Translations under genes and position numbers: made by a program
DNA from: Duganella sp. BuS-21
GTDB lineage: Bacteria; Pseudomonadota; Gammaproteobacteria; Burkholderiales; Burkholderiaceae_D
DNA length: 64,000 nt
NCBI GenBank assembly: GCA_041874725.1
Contig: CP097466.1
Span: 3,162,001-3,226,000 of the forward strand
Direction of reading: 5' to 3'
Notes under the pieces: generated by a model
The model's database searches: none
Told to the model about the DNA's origin: nothing
Seen by the model: the letters and a program-made list of their open reading frames with translations, nothing else
Shown here: positions 16,301 through 23,977 of the stretch, piece by piece
Layout of the letters: each line of letters starts with the position of its first letter
How positions within the stretch are numbered: position 1 is the stretch's first letter

Positions 16301-17005
16301 TTAGCGTTTGATCAGAGCAAGGAATTCGCGCCGCAGCGCGGCATCCTTGAGAAATGAGCCGTGCATGACGCTGTTGATCATGCGGGCGTCGTTGTCTTTC
16401 ACGCCGCGCCATTGCATGCAGAAGTGGTCGGCTTCCATGATGACGGCCAAGCCGTCGGGCTTGACCTTTTCTTGCAGCAGCTCGGCCAGCTGCACCACGG
16501 CTTCTTCCTGGATCTGCGGCCGGCTCATGATCCAGCCGGCCAGGCGCGCGTACTTGGACAGCCCGATCAGGTTGGAGTGCTGGTTCGGCATGACGCCGAT
16601 CCACACCTTGCCCATCACCGGGCACAGGTGGTGCGAGCAGGCGCTGCGCACGGTGATCGGGCCGATGATCATCAACTCGTTCAGGTGCGAGACGTTGGGG
16701 AATTCGGTCACCGGCGGCGGCGGCGCGTAACGGCCGCCGAACACTTCCTGCAGATACATCTTGGCCACGCGGCGCGCGGTGTCCTGCGAGTTGTGGTCGT
16801 TGACGGTATCGATCACCAGGCTTTCCAGCACGCCCTGCATGCGCAGGCTCACTTCGTCGAGTAGCGCATCGAGCTCACCCGGCTCGATGTGGTCGGCGAT
16901 ATTGTCGTTGGCGTGGAAGCGTACGCCGTTGCGCGTCAGGCGCGCGCGGATGCGCTCGGATACCGGCGTGGTATCGGCACGGTAGGCAAGTGCCTGCTCG
17001 TTCAT
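16301..17005 (-). CDS. folE: GTP cyclohydrolase I (FolE)
   Basis: 234 residues; first enzyme of the pterin/tetrahydrofolate route, converting GTP to 7,8-dihydroneopterin triphosphate. Zinc ligands are visible in CSHHLCPVMG and in the later HFCMQWRGVKD. The PVTEFPN and MIIGPITVRSACSHH segments are conserved. It is placed in a light-related operon rather than with other folate genes. That suggests a dedicated supply of pterin, for example for the folate antenna of the adjacent cryptochrome; this is inference from context. ATG at 17005, 20 bp after tspO. Confidence 0.92.
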   Translation of the reverse strand: MNEQALAYRADTTPVSERIRARLTRNGVRFHANDNIADHIEPGELDALLDEVSLRMQGVLESLVIDTVNDHNSQDTARRVAKMYLQEVFGGRYAPPPPVTEFPNVSHLNELMIIGPITVRSACSHHLCPVMGKVWIGVMPNQHSNLIGLSKYARLAGWIMSRPQIQEEAVVQLAELLQEKVKPDGLAVIMEADHFCMQWRGVKDNDARMINSVMHGSFLKDAALRREFLALIKR

Positions 17006-17025
17006 GGTCTTTCCTTGTTCAAGTA

Positions 17026-17517
17026 TTACAGCAGGCCGGGATTGCGCTGCCAGATGGTAAAGCACAGCGCGCCGGCAAACGTGACCCAGGCGATGTAGGG
17101 CAGCATCAATGCGCCCGCCAGACGATCGCGGCGGTAGAACGCGGCCATCGTGGCGGCGATCAGCAACCATAGCGCGACGATGCAGGCGAAGGCCCAGGCG
17201 CCCTGGTGCCAGGCAAAGAACAGCCAGCTCCACAGCGCGTTGAGCACCAGTTGGATCAGGTACAGGCGCACCGCCGGCGCGGCCGCCAGGGTGGTGCTGC
17301 GGACGGCGCGCCAGGCGGCCACCGCCATCAGCAGATACAGCACAGTCCACGCAGGGCCGAACAGCCAGGTCGGCGGCGCCCAGGACGGCTGGTCCAGTTG
17401 GGCATAAAACGTCGGCGCCTGGGTTGAGCCCATGGCGCCGACGGCGGCAAATGCGGCGGTCAGGGCGATCCAGCCGAGCAGGGAAAACAGGGAGTGGAAG
17501 GAAGGTTTTGGGCTCAT
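17026..17517 (-). CDS. tspO: TspO/MBR family membrane protein
   Basis: 163 residues, five predicted transmembrane helices, as in the tryptophan-rich sensory protein / translocator family. Characteristic segments are YAQLDQPSWAPPTWLFGPAWTVLYLLMAVAAW and the tryptophan-rich LNALWSWLFFAWHQGAW. TspO proteins bind and degrade or export porphyrins and respond to light and oxygen in Rhodobacter. Start at 17517 overlaps the SDR stop by four bases (ATGA). Confidence 0.92.
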   Translation of the reverse strand: MSPKPSFHSLFSLLGWIALTAAFAAVGAMGSTQAPTFYAQLDQPSWAPPTWLFGPAWTVLYLLMAVAAWRAVRSTTLAAAPAVRLYLIQLVLNALWSWLFFAWHQGAWAFACIVALWLLIAATMAAFYRRDRLAGALMLPYIAWVTFAGALCFTIWQRNPGLL

Positions 17518-18293
17518 GTCGGTTTTAGCAAGTGGGTGAACAGGGCGAAGCGGGCACGGTAGGGCAGCCACCGCAGCAGCTTGACCACCAGCGTGAAGCG
17601 CTTCGGGAAATGGATTTCAAACTTGCCGGCGCTCAGGCCGCGATGAATGGCGCACGCCGCCTCCTGCGGCGTTTGCAGCGCCGGCATGGTGAAGGCGTTC
17701 TTGGCGGTCAGCTCGGTTTGCACGAAGCCGGGATTGATCAGGTACACATCCAGGCCGCGCGGGTGCAGGTCGGAGTACAGCAGTTCCGCCAGGTTGATCA
17801 GCGCCGCTTTGCTGGGACCGTAGACGCTGGCGTTGGGCAAGCCCATATAGCCGGCCACGCTGGCGACGATGGCGATGCCGCCGCTGCCGCGCGCCAGCAT
17901 GTCCGGCAGCACGGTCGCCAGCCCGGTGTAGACGCTGCCGAGATTGACGGCCAGCGTGTGCGCCGCGCCTTCCGACGTGACTTCCCAGCTGCGTTCCGGC
18001 AGGTAGTCGGCGGCGCAAAACACAATCAGGTCGATGCCGCCGATCTGTGCGCAGATGTCGCGGTAGCGCTCCTTCCAGCCTTCGCGGTAGAGGATGTCGA
18101 GCGGCGCCACGATGGCTTGCGGATGGCCCGCCGCCACCGCTTCCAGCTGCGCGACGCGGCGGGCCGACAGCACCACCTGGGCGCCAGCCTCCAGCATCTG
18201 CACGGCCAGCGCCGCGCCGATGCCGCTGGAGGCGCCGATCAGCCAGATGCGCCGGCCGCGCCAGTCTCTGACAGGATGGTTCAAAGTACGCAT
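17514..18293 (-). CDS. Short-chain dehydrogenase/reductase
   Basis: 259-residue SDR. Nucleotide-binding motif GASSGIG (about 20-26), an NLGS segment, the catalytic serine in ASVAGYMG, and YGPSK with catalytic Tyr and Lys are present; the C-terminus is basic and amphipathic (LVVKLLRWLPYRARF), possibly membrane-attached. The substrate is unknown. SDRs of this type recur with CFA synthase, DUF1365 and a flavin oxidoreductase in light- or singlet-oxygen-responsive operons, pointing to a lipid-related reaction. Starts 15 bp after the cfa stop. Confidence 0.85.
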   Translation of the reverse strand: MRTLNHPVRDWRGRRIWLIGASSGIGAALAVQMLEAGAQVVLSARRVAQLEAVAAGHPQAIVAPLDILYREGWKERYRDICAQIGGIDLIVFCAADYLPERSWEVTSEGAAHTLAVNLGSVYTGLATVLPDMLARGSGGIAIVASVAGYMGLPNASVYGPSKAALINLAELLYSDLHPRGLDVYLINPGFVQTELTAKNAFTMPALQTPQEAACAIHRGLSAGKFEIHFPKRFTLVVKLLRWLPYRARFALFTHLLKPT

Positions 18294-18308
18294 GGGTGGC
18301 TCCCGGCC

Positions 18309-19514
18309 TCAGACTTTTTGCAACAGGAATTGGACCACGTCGGTGCGGCCTTCGTCGAAGGCCGCCTCGCAGTAGGCGAAGTACAGGTGCCAGATGCGCA
18401 GGAAATGCTCATCGAAGCCTTGCTCGGTAATTTGGTGGCGGGTGACGCGGCATTGGGCGTCCCAGCGGCGCAGCGTCTCCGCATAGTCGGGGCCGAAGGC
18501 GTGGGCTTCCAGCGGCTGCAGCCCGGCGCGCGCCGCCTGTTGCTCGAAACGCTCGACACTGGGCAGCATGCCGCCGGGGAAGATGTACTGCTGGATGAAG
18601 TCGGTGCTGCTGCGATAGCGCTCGAAGTGCTGCTCGCCGATGGTGATGCTTTGCACCAGCGCCTGGCCGCCCGGCTTGAGCCGCGCCGCCACGGTCTGGA
18701 AATACTGCGGCCAGTATTGCTCGCCCACGGCTTCGAACATTTCGATTGAAACGATGGCGTCATACTCGCCGTCGAGGTCGCGATAATCGCGCAATTCCAG
18801 TTCGACGCGGTCGCCCAGGCCGCCCGCGCGGATGCGCTGTTGCGCCACTTCCAGCTGCGATGGCGAGATCGTCACGCCGTGCACGTGTATGCCCTGGCGC
18901 GCTGCCTGTTCCGCAAAGCCGCCCCAGCCGCAGCCGATTTCCAGCACGCGCTGCCCCGGCTTCAAATGCAGCGTGTCGATGATGCGCTGGTATTTGCGGC
19001 GCTGCGCTTCCTGCAGCGGCAGACCGTGGTCGCCTTCGAACAGCGCGCTGGAATAGGTCCAGCTCGGGTCCAGCCAGAGCTTGTAGAAGGCGTTGCCGAT
19101 GTCGTAGTGGGCGTGGATGTTGCGCTGGCTGCCTTTGCGCGTGTTCGGCCGCAGCCAGTGGCGCAGGCGATACCAGGCGCGCGCCAGTGCGCCGCCGAAC
19201 ACCAGCCGGTCCAGCGCCGCTTCGTTGCGCAGGGCCAGCCGCAGCAGGGCGGTCAGGTCCGGGGTGTCGATCCAGCCGGCGGCCCAGGCTTCGGCAAAGC
19301 CGATGTCGCCGGCGCGCAGGATGCGCTGGCAAGCGCGCCAGTCATGCACCTGTAGCGTGGCGCCAGCCGTATCGTGGGCATTGCCGAACACCATGCGCGC
19401 GCCGTCCGGCGCGATCAGCTCCAGGTGGCCGATGCGGATATTGTTGAGCAGTTTGAGAAACCAGCGTGCGCCGGTCGGCGCTGTCGAGAGCTGGGTGGTC
19501 AAGGTGCGGTTCAT
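18309..19514 (-). CDS. Cyclopropane-fatty-acyl-phospholipid synthase family methyltransferase
   Basis: 401 residues; SAM-dependent methyltransferase that modifies unsaturated acyl chains of membrane phospholipids. The SAM-binding glycine motif is VLEIGCGWGGFAEQAA, followed by the family segments GVTISPSQLEVAQQRI and SIEMFEAVGEQYW. A typical N-terminal SCP2-like domain occupies about the first 100 residues. AGGAG precedes the ATG at 19514. This operon-borne type is often distinct from the housekeeping Cfa and may add a methyl (furan fatty acid or related chemistry) rather than a cyclopropane. Confidence 0.88.
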   Translation of the reverse strand: MNRTLTTQLSTAPTGARWFLKLLNNIRIGHLELIAPDGARMVFGNAHDTAGATLQVHDWRACQRILRAGDIGFAEAWAAGWIDTPDLTALLRLALRNEAALDRLVFGGALARAWYRLRHWLRPNTRKGSQRNIHAHYDIGNAFYKLWLDPSWTYSSALFEGDHGLPLQEAQRRKYQRIIDTLHLKPGQRVLEIGCGWGGFAEQAARQGIHVHGVTISPSQLEVAQQRIRAGGLGDRVELELRDYRDLDGEYDAIVSIEMFEAVGEQYWPQYFQTVAARLKPGGQALVQSITIGEQHFERYRSSTDFIQQYIFPGGMLPSVERFEQQAARAGLQPLEAHAFGPDYAETLRRWDAQCRVTRHQITEQGFDEHFLRIWHLYFAYCEAAFDEGRTDVVQFLLQKV

Positions 19515-20281
19515 TGTGCTGTCTCCTGGTGCACGGTGGTATGGATAGACGGTGCGGCGGGCTTGCTGAAAAAGGGGACGCGCTTCAGCCACAGCCGCAA
19601 CGCCTGCCAGTGGATGCGGGCGACGATGCCGATGCCGAGCAGCGGGTAGCGGCACAACGCGCCGAAGATGGCGCGGTCGGTCATCGGCGCCGGATGGCCG
19701 CTGACGGCGGTGCGCAACAGCAGGCCATCGTCGTCGTGGTAGTCGATGCCGATGCTGTGGCTGGCGCCGCCCAGCCGGAAGCGGAAGCGATAGTGGCCTT
19801 GCACCGCGCAGAACGGCGATACGTGCATCTGCTTGACGGCGGCCACGCTCATGCCGTCATCGATACGCAGCAGATAGCGGTGGGTTTCGCCGAAGGTGTT
19901 GTTGACTTCGGCCAGCACGGCGGCCAGCCGGCCGTCGGCCGCATGGCATTGCCAAAAGTTGACCGGGTTGAAGACGTAGCCGGCCACGCGCGGAAAAGTT
20001 TGCAGCCAGATCTCGCCATCGGCGGTGATGCCGTGTTCGCGCAGCAGGGCGCGCATCCACAGTTCCAGGCTGGAGCCGTCGCGCGGGCCGTAGTCGCGGC
20101 GACGGATGGCCAGCGGCCGCCAGCGGTCCACGCCGAACCAGCGCGAGTTGCATGCATCCAGCCGCGCCAGGTTCAGGCGCACGTAGAACAAGGGATAGAC
20201 GAAGCGGTGCAGCGCCGGCCGCAGGCGCGCATGCACCACGTGGCCGTGTACCAGCTGGGCCGGGGACTGGACCGGTTTCAT
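19511..20281 (-). CDS. DUF1365 family protein
   Basis: 256 residues of the DUF1365 family, function unknown but nearly always next to a CFA-type synthase and a flavin amine-oxidase-like protein. Conserved blocks visible are HARLRPALHRFVYPLFYVRLNL, FPRVAGYVFNPVNFWQCH, AEVNNTFGETHRYLL and KQMHVSPFCAVQGHYRFRF. ATGA overlaps join it to the genes on both sides, so it is translated as part of a coupled trio. A role in modifying membrane lipids under light or singlet-oxygen stress is inferred from this neighbourhood. Confidence 0.9.
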   Translation of the reverse strand: MKPVQSPAQLVHGHVVHARLRPALHRFVYPLFYVRLNLARLDACNSRWFGVDRWRPLAIRRRDYGPRDGSSLELWMRALLREHGITADGEIWLQTFPRVAGYVFNPVNFWQCHAADGRLAAVLAEVNNTFGETHRYLLRIDDGMSVAAVKQMHVSPFCAVQGHYRFRFRLGGASHSIGIDYHDDDGLLLRTAVSGHPAPMTDRAIFGALCRYPLLGIGIVARIHWQALRLWLKRVPFFSKPAAPSIHTTVHQETAQ

Positions 20282-21561
20282 GGCAGCGTGGCCCAGGCCG
20301 GTGCGACGCCGAATGCGGCGGCGATGCGCAGCGCGGATTTCAGGCCGTCCTCGTGGAAGCCGTAGCCGGTCCAGGCGCCGGCGTACCAGGTGCCGTTGAC
20401 GCCCTGGATCTGCTGCAACTGCTGCTGCGCCTGAATGGCGCCCTGGTCCATGATCGGGTGGTCGTACTCGAATGTCGCCAGCAGCTTGTCGGCGTCCGGC
20501 GGCACGTGCGGATTGAGGGTCACGACCACCGGGGTTTCGAACGGCAGCGCCTGCAGCTGGTTGAGCCAATAGCTGACGCATACGGGGCGCCCGCCCGAGG
20601 TGCGGGCGCCGGAAAGGTAGTTCCAGGCCGACCATACTTTGCGGCGGCGCGGCAGCAGGCGCGTGTCGGTGTGCAGGTAGGCCGTATTCGGCTGGTAGCG
20701 CACGCCGCCGAGGATGGCACGCTCGGGCAGGCTGACGTCCTTCAGCAGCGACAGCGTGGTCGGCGCATGGGTAGCGAACACCACCGCGTCGAAGGTTTCG
20801 CTGTCGAGCCCGCTATCGACCTGCAGCGTGCCGTCGGCATTGCGCCACACCCCCCGCACCGGCGCGCGCAGGCGGCAATCCGGCAGCACGGCGGCGATCT
20901 TTTCGACGTAGTTGCGCGCGCCGCCGGCCACCGTGCGCCATTGCGGCCGCTTGTTCACCTGCAGCAGCGCGTGGTTCAGGCAGAAACGCAGGAAGGTCGC
21001 GGCCGGAAAGTTGAGGATGTCGTTCGGCGCGCTGGACCAGATGGCCGCCGCCATCGGTAGCAGGTAAGCGTCGCGGAAGCGCGCGCCATAGCGCTGTTGC
21101 TGCAGCAGCTGACCCAGCGTGGCGCCGCTCTGCATGGCCTGTTCAAGAAAGCGCTGTGCATGGCGATTGAAATGCAAGATATCCCACAGCATGCGCAGGA
21201 AGGACGGGCTGCCGAGGTTGCCGCGCTGGGCGAACACGCTGTCGAGATTGGTGCCGGCCCATTCGAGCGCGCCGTCATCCATCGACACCGCGAACGACAT
21301 GTCGCTGGCGATACTGGTCACGTTCAGTTCCTCGAACAGCGCGATCAGATTGGGGTAGGTCAGTTCGTTGTAAACCAGGAAGCCGGTATCAACGCCATGG
21401 GTGCGGCCTTCCAGCGTGACGTCGACGGTATTGGTATGGCCGCCCAGGTAGCTGCCGGCCTCGAACAGCACCACATCGTGGGCGCGGCTGAGGAAATAGG
21501 CGCTGGCCAGGCCGGAGATGCCGGCGCCGACGATGGCGATACGTTGACGTTTCTGATTCAT
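20278..21561 (-). CDS. FAD-dependent oxidoreductase (COG2907, amine-oxidase-like)
   Basis: 427-residue flavoprotein with a dinucleotide-binding fold at the N-terminus (RIAIVGAGISGLASAYFLSRAHDVVLFEAG). Further blocks are GVDTGFLVYNELTYPNL and VVFATHAPTTLSLL, with the closing NGTWYAGAWTGYGFHEDGLKSA, all typical of the COG2907 proteins that pair with DUF1365 and CFA synthase. First gene of the seven-gene light-related operon. ATG at 21561 is chosen because homology begins there; a TTG at 21612 would add 17 residues. No clear Shine-Dalgarno was seen. Substrate unknown. Confidence 0.88.
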   Translation of the reverse strand: MNQKRQRIAIVGAGISGLASAYFLSRAHDVVLFEAGSYLGGHTNTVDVTLEGRTHGVDTGFLVYNELTYPNLIALFEELNVTSIASDMSFAVSMDDGALEWAGTNLDSVFAQRGNLGSPSFLRMLWDILHFNRHAQRFLEQAMQSGATLGQLLQQQRYGARFRDAYLLPMAAAIWSSAPNDILNFPAATFLRFCLNHALLQVNKRPQWRTVAGGARNYVEKIAAVLPDCRLRAPVRGVWRNADGTLQVDSGLDSETFDAVVFATHAPTTLSLLKDVSLPERAILGGVRYQPNTAYLHTDTRLLPRRRKVWSAWNYLSGARTSGGRPVCVSYWLNQLQALPFETPVVVTLNPHVPPDADKLLATFEYDHPIMDQGAIQAQQQLQQIQGVNGTWYAGAWTGYGFHEDGLKSALRIAAAFGVAPAWATLP

Positions 21562-21620
21562 AGGGTGATGATGAGGATGTTTAACTGGTGTGCTAATATT
21601 ACTACCGTCCAATAAGAAAA

Positions 21621-21636
21621 GCTACTAATCAGTAGC
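21621..21636. promoter_or_regulatory. Palindrome in the divergent control region
   Basis: GCTACT-AATC-AGTAGC is a perfect inverted repeat (6 bp arms, 4 bp spacer) located 12 bp before the TetR-family ATG and about 60 bp before the oxidoreductase start. Its size and position suit a TetR-dimer operator controlling both divergent operons. The rest of the 87-bp gap is AT-rich (TAATATTAC at 21594-21602), consistent with promoters, but I cannot assign -35/-10 boxes with confidence. Confidence 0.55.
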
Positions 21637-21648
21637 GAAAATTGACCA

Positions 21649-22263
21649 ATGAGTATTTTTCCAAAATTAAGCTTTAAAAATCAAGCCTTTAAGCTGCGTG
21701 AGCATGCGATCCTCGACGCTGCGACTGCCGTGCTCAGCACCAAAGGCTATGATTTGATGACGATGGATGATGTGGCCGGCGCGGTCGGCATCTCCAAGCC
21801 CAGCCTTTACAAGCACTTTAAATCGAAGGAAGATTTAGTGGGCGAGGCGCTGATCCGCCTGCTCGACGGTGCGCTCGATTACGTCGCCGCGATCGACCCG
21901 ACGCTGGGCCCGGTCGAGAAGCTGTCGGCGCTGCTGGAGTGGGCGCTGCGGGTGCGGCTCGACGGCGGCCTGCCGTTCCTGCCGTCCACCAGCCCGCACG
22001 TGCGCGAGATGTTGATGCGCAATTTGAAGTACATGATGAAGGTGCTCAAATTGAACCGTCAGCTTGAGGCGCTGGTCAAGCAGGGCCAGGAGCAGGGCCG
22101 GCTGAACCGCGCGCTGCCGACCGATGTGATCCTGTTCAGCTACTACGCGCGCACCTGCGATCCGGCGGTCGAGTATTTGCAGACCTTCAGCAAGATGACG
22201 ACCGAAGATATCGTGCGGCATATGCTGAAAGTCTCGTTTGTAGGTTTTTCGGCAAAGGAATGA
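21649..22263 (+). CDS. TetR/AcrR-family transcriptional regulator
   Basis: 204 residues. The N-terminal helix-turn-helix domain is intact (REHAILDAATAVLSTKGYDLMTMDDVAGAVGISKPSLYKHFKSKEDLV); the C-terminal ligand domain is variable and not assignable. It heads an operon with the PYP homologue and two c-di-GMP enzymes (ATGA overlap with the next gene) and is divergent from the light-related seven-gene operon. The palindrome at 21621-21636 is a plausible binding site. Ligand unknown. Confidence 0.9.
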   Translation: MSIFPKLSFKNQAFKLREHAILDAATAVLSTKGYDLMTMDDVAGAVGISKPSLYKHFKSKEDLVGEALIRLLDGALDYVAAIDPTLGPVEKLSALLEWALRVRLDGGLPFLPSTSPHVREMLMRNLKYMMKVLKLNRQLEALVKQGQEQGRLNRALPTDVILFSYYARTCDPAVEYLQTFSKMTTEDIVRHMLKVSFVGFSAKE

Positions 22264-22649
22264 CTATGCAGACAGAGGTACAGTTTGAGCAAGCGGGCAT
22301 CGCCGCGCTGCTGGCGGCGATGGATGATGCGGTCCTCGATACGCTGGATTTTGGCGTGATCGGCTTTGACCACGAACACCGGGTGCTGCGCTACAACCGC
22401 TTCGAGTCGCAGGCCGCCGGCCTGCGTCCCGAGCGCGTGCTGGACCAGGACTTGTTTACCGTGGTGGCGCCGTGCATGAACAATTTCCTGGTGGCGCAGC
22501 GCTTTGTTGATGCGCGCGCAGCCGGCGAGCCGCTCGACGACACCATCAATTATGTGCTGACGCTGCGCATGCGCCCGACCAAGGTCAAGCTGCGCCTGGT
22601 ATCGGCGCCATCGGCGGCGCTGTCGTACGTGCTGGTGCATCGGCTATGA
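22260..22649 (+). CDS. Photoactive yellow protein (PYP) homologue, single PAS domain
   Basis: 129-residue PAS protein that aligns along its length with Halorhodospira PYP. With a constant offset of three, Y42, E46 and the chromophore cysteine C69 correspond to Y45, E49 and C72 (segment VAPC). After a one-residue insertion Y94 and M100 correspond to Y98 and M104, followed by the shared PTKVK. Two pocket residues differ: T50 is A53 and R52 is L55. PYP binds p-coumaric acid through that cysteine and senses blue light. No tyrosine ammonia-lyase or coumarate ligase is in the window. ATGA overlaps couple it to TetR before and the cyclase after. It could also be a PYP-derived PAS protein without chromophore. 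Confidence 0.85.
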   Translation: MTMQTEVQFEQAGIAALLAAMDDAVLDTLDFGVIGFDHEHRVLRYNRFESQAAGLRPERVLDQDLFTVVAPCMNNFLVAQRFVDARAAGEPLDDTINYVLTLRMRPTKVKLRLVSAPSAALSYVLVHRL

Positions 22650-23977
22650 GCACGGCGACCTGCGCGGCTGTGCAGCCGCCACATCCGGATGCGGAAGAGT
22701 ATGAAGCGCTGCTGCAGTTCCTGTACATGGCGCCGGTGGGCCTGGTGCAACTCAGCAGCGACGGTAGCATCCTCATGCTCAACCCGCTCTCGGCCCAGCT
22801 GCTGATGCCGCTCAGCCGCGACGGCGAGCTGACCAATCTGTTCGAGGCGCTGGCCCCGGTGGCGCCGGACCTGCGGCAGCTGTGCGCCGCCTATACCGCG
22901 CCCAGCGGCCAGGTGTGCGACGCCACGCGCCTGTTTCTGCACGCCGACAATGTCGGCAGCGGGCCGCAGGTGTTGTCGCTCAGCTTGTTGAAGCTGGATG
23001 GCGCGCGCCTGATGGCGGTGCTCAGCGACATCACTGTGCAGGATAGGCGCGAGCGCCAGCTGCGCAACACCGATGCCTGGTTGAACGCCATCATGACCAA
23101 TATCGCCGACTACGCGCTGGCCAGCCTGGACCGGCAAGGCCGCATCGAATCGTGGAACGACAGCATCGGCCGCGTGACGGGCTACGACGCGGCCGTGGTG
23201 GGGCAGCCGTATGCGCTGTTTTATCCGGACGACGCTACCACTCCGGCCCAGCAGGCCGACCGCCTGCGCGAAGCCGACGAGAACGGCTGGACGCTGGACG
23301 AAGGCCTGCGTCGGCGCGCCGACGGCAGCCAGTTCTGGGGCAGCGCCATGATTACACCACTGCCGGGCCGGGCCGAGGAAGACAATGCGGTGCCGGCTTA
23401 CTGCATGATTATTCGCGACATTTCCGACAAGCGTGAAATCAGCCAGAGTCTGCGCCAGGCCGCCTACTGCGACCACCTGACCGGCCTGTTCAACCGGCGC
23501 GCCTTCTTTGAGGCGGCCGACGTGGAACTGGCGCGCCGCAAGAAATCGCCGCGGCCGGTGGCGCTGATCATGCTCGACGCCGACCATTTCAAGCGCATCA
23601 ACGACCACTACGGCCATCCGGCCGGCGACGAAGTGCTGCGCCAGCTGGCCACGGCCATGCGCGGCGTGTGCCGGCAGGTCGACGTGCTGGCGCGCATCGG
23701 CGGCGAAGAGTTCGCCGTGCTGCTGCCGTCGGTGGATCTCGATGACGCCATGGCGGTAGCCGAACGGCTGCTGGCCCAGGTGCGTCAGGCGCCGGCGTCG
23801 TACGAGAGCCAGCAGATTGCCTACACCGTCAGCCTTGGGGTGGCCATGATGGACGACGACGTGAGCGGCTTCGACGGCCTGCTGACCCGCGCCGACCAGG
23901 CCTTGTACCTGGCCAAGCGCAGCGGGCGCAACCGGGTTGCTTGCTGGCGTCCCGGCCTGGAAGAGGGAGGGCGCTGA
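22646..23977 (+). CDS. PAS-PAS-GGDEF diguanylate cyclase
   Basis: 443 residues. Residues about 18-130 form a PAS-like domain shared with the next gene's product. A second PAS with PAC motif (WLNAIMTNIADYALASLDRQGRIESW ... GSQFWGSAMITPL) follows, then a GGDEF domain from about 280. The catalytic loop is RIGGEEF and an inhibitory I-site RQVD lies five residues before it, so an active, product-inhibited cyclase is expected, making c-di-GMP. No membrane helices: a soluble sensor. Its ATG overlaps the PYP stop, suggesting it is the output partner of PYP. Confidence 0.92.
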   Translation: MSTATCAAVQPPHPDAEEYEALLQFLYMAPVGLVQLSSDGSILMLNPLSAQLLMPLSRDGELTNLFEALAPVAPDLRQLCAAYTAPSGQVCDATRLFLHADNVGSGPQVLSLSLLKLDGARLMAVLSDITVQDRRERQLRNTDAWLNAIMTNIADYALASLDRQGRIESWNDSIGRVTGYDAAVVGQPYALFYPDDATTPAQQADRLREADENGWTLDEGLRRRADGSQFWGSAMITPLPGRAEEDNAVPAYCMIIRDISDKREISQSLRQAAYCDHLTGLFNRRAFFEAADVELARRKKSPRPVALIMLDADHFKRINDHYGHPAGDEVLRQLATAMRGVCRQVDVLARIGGEEFAVLLPSVDLDDAMAVAERLLAQVRQAPASYESQQIAYTVSLGVAMMDDDVSGFDGLLTRADQALYLAKRSGRNRVACWRPGLEEGGR

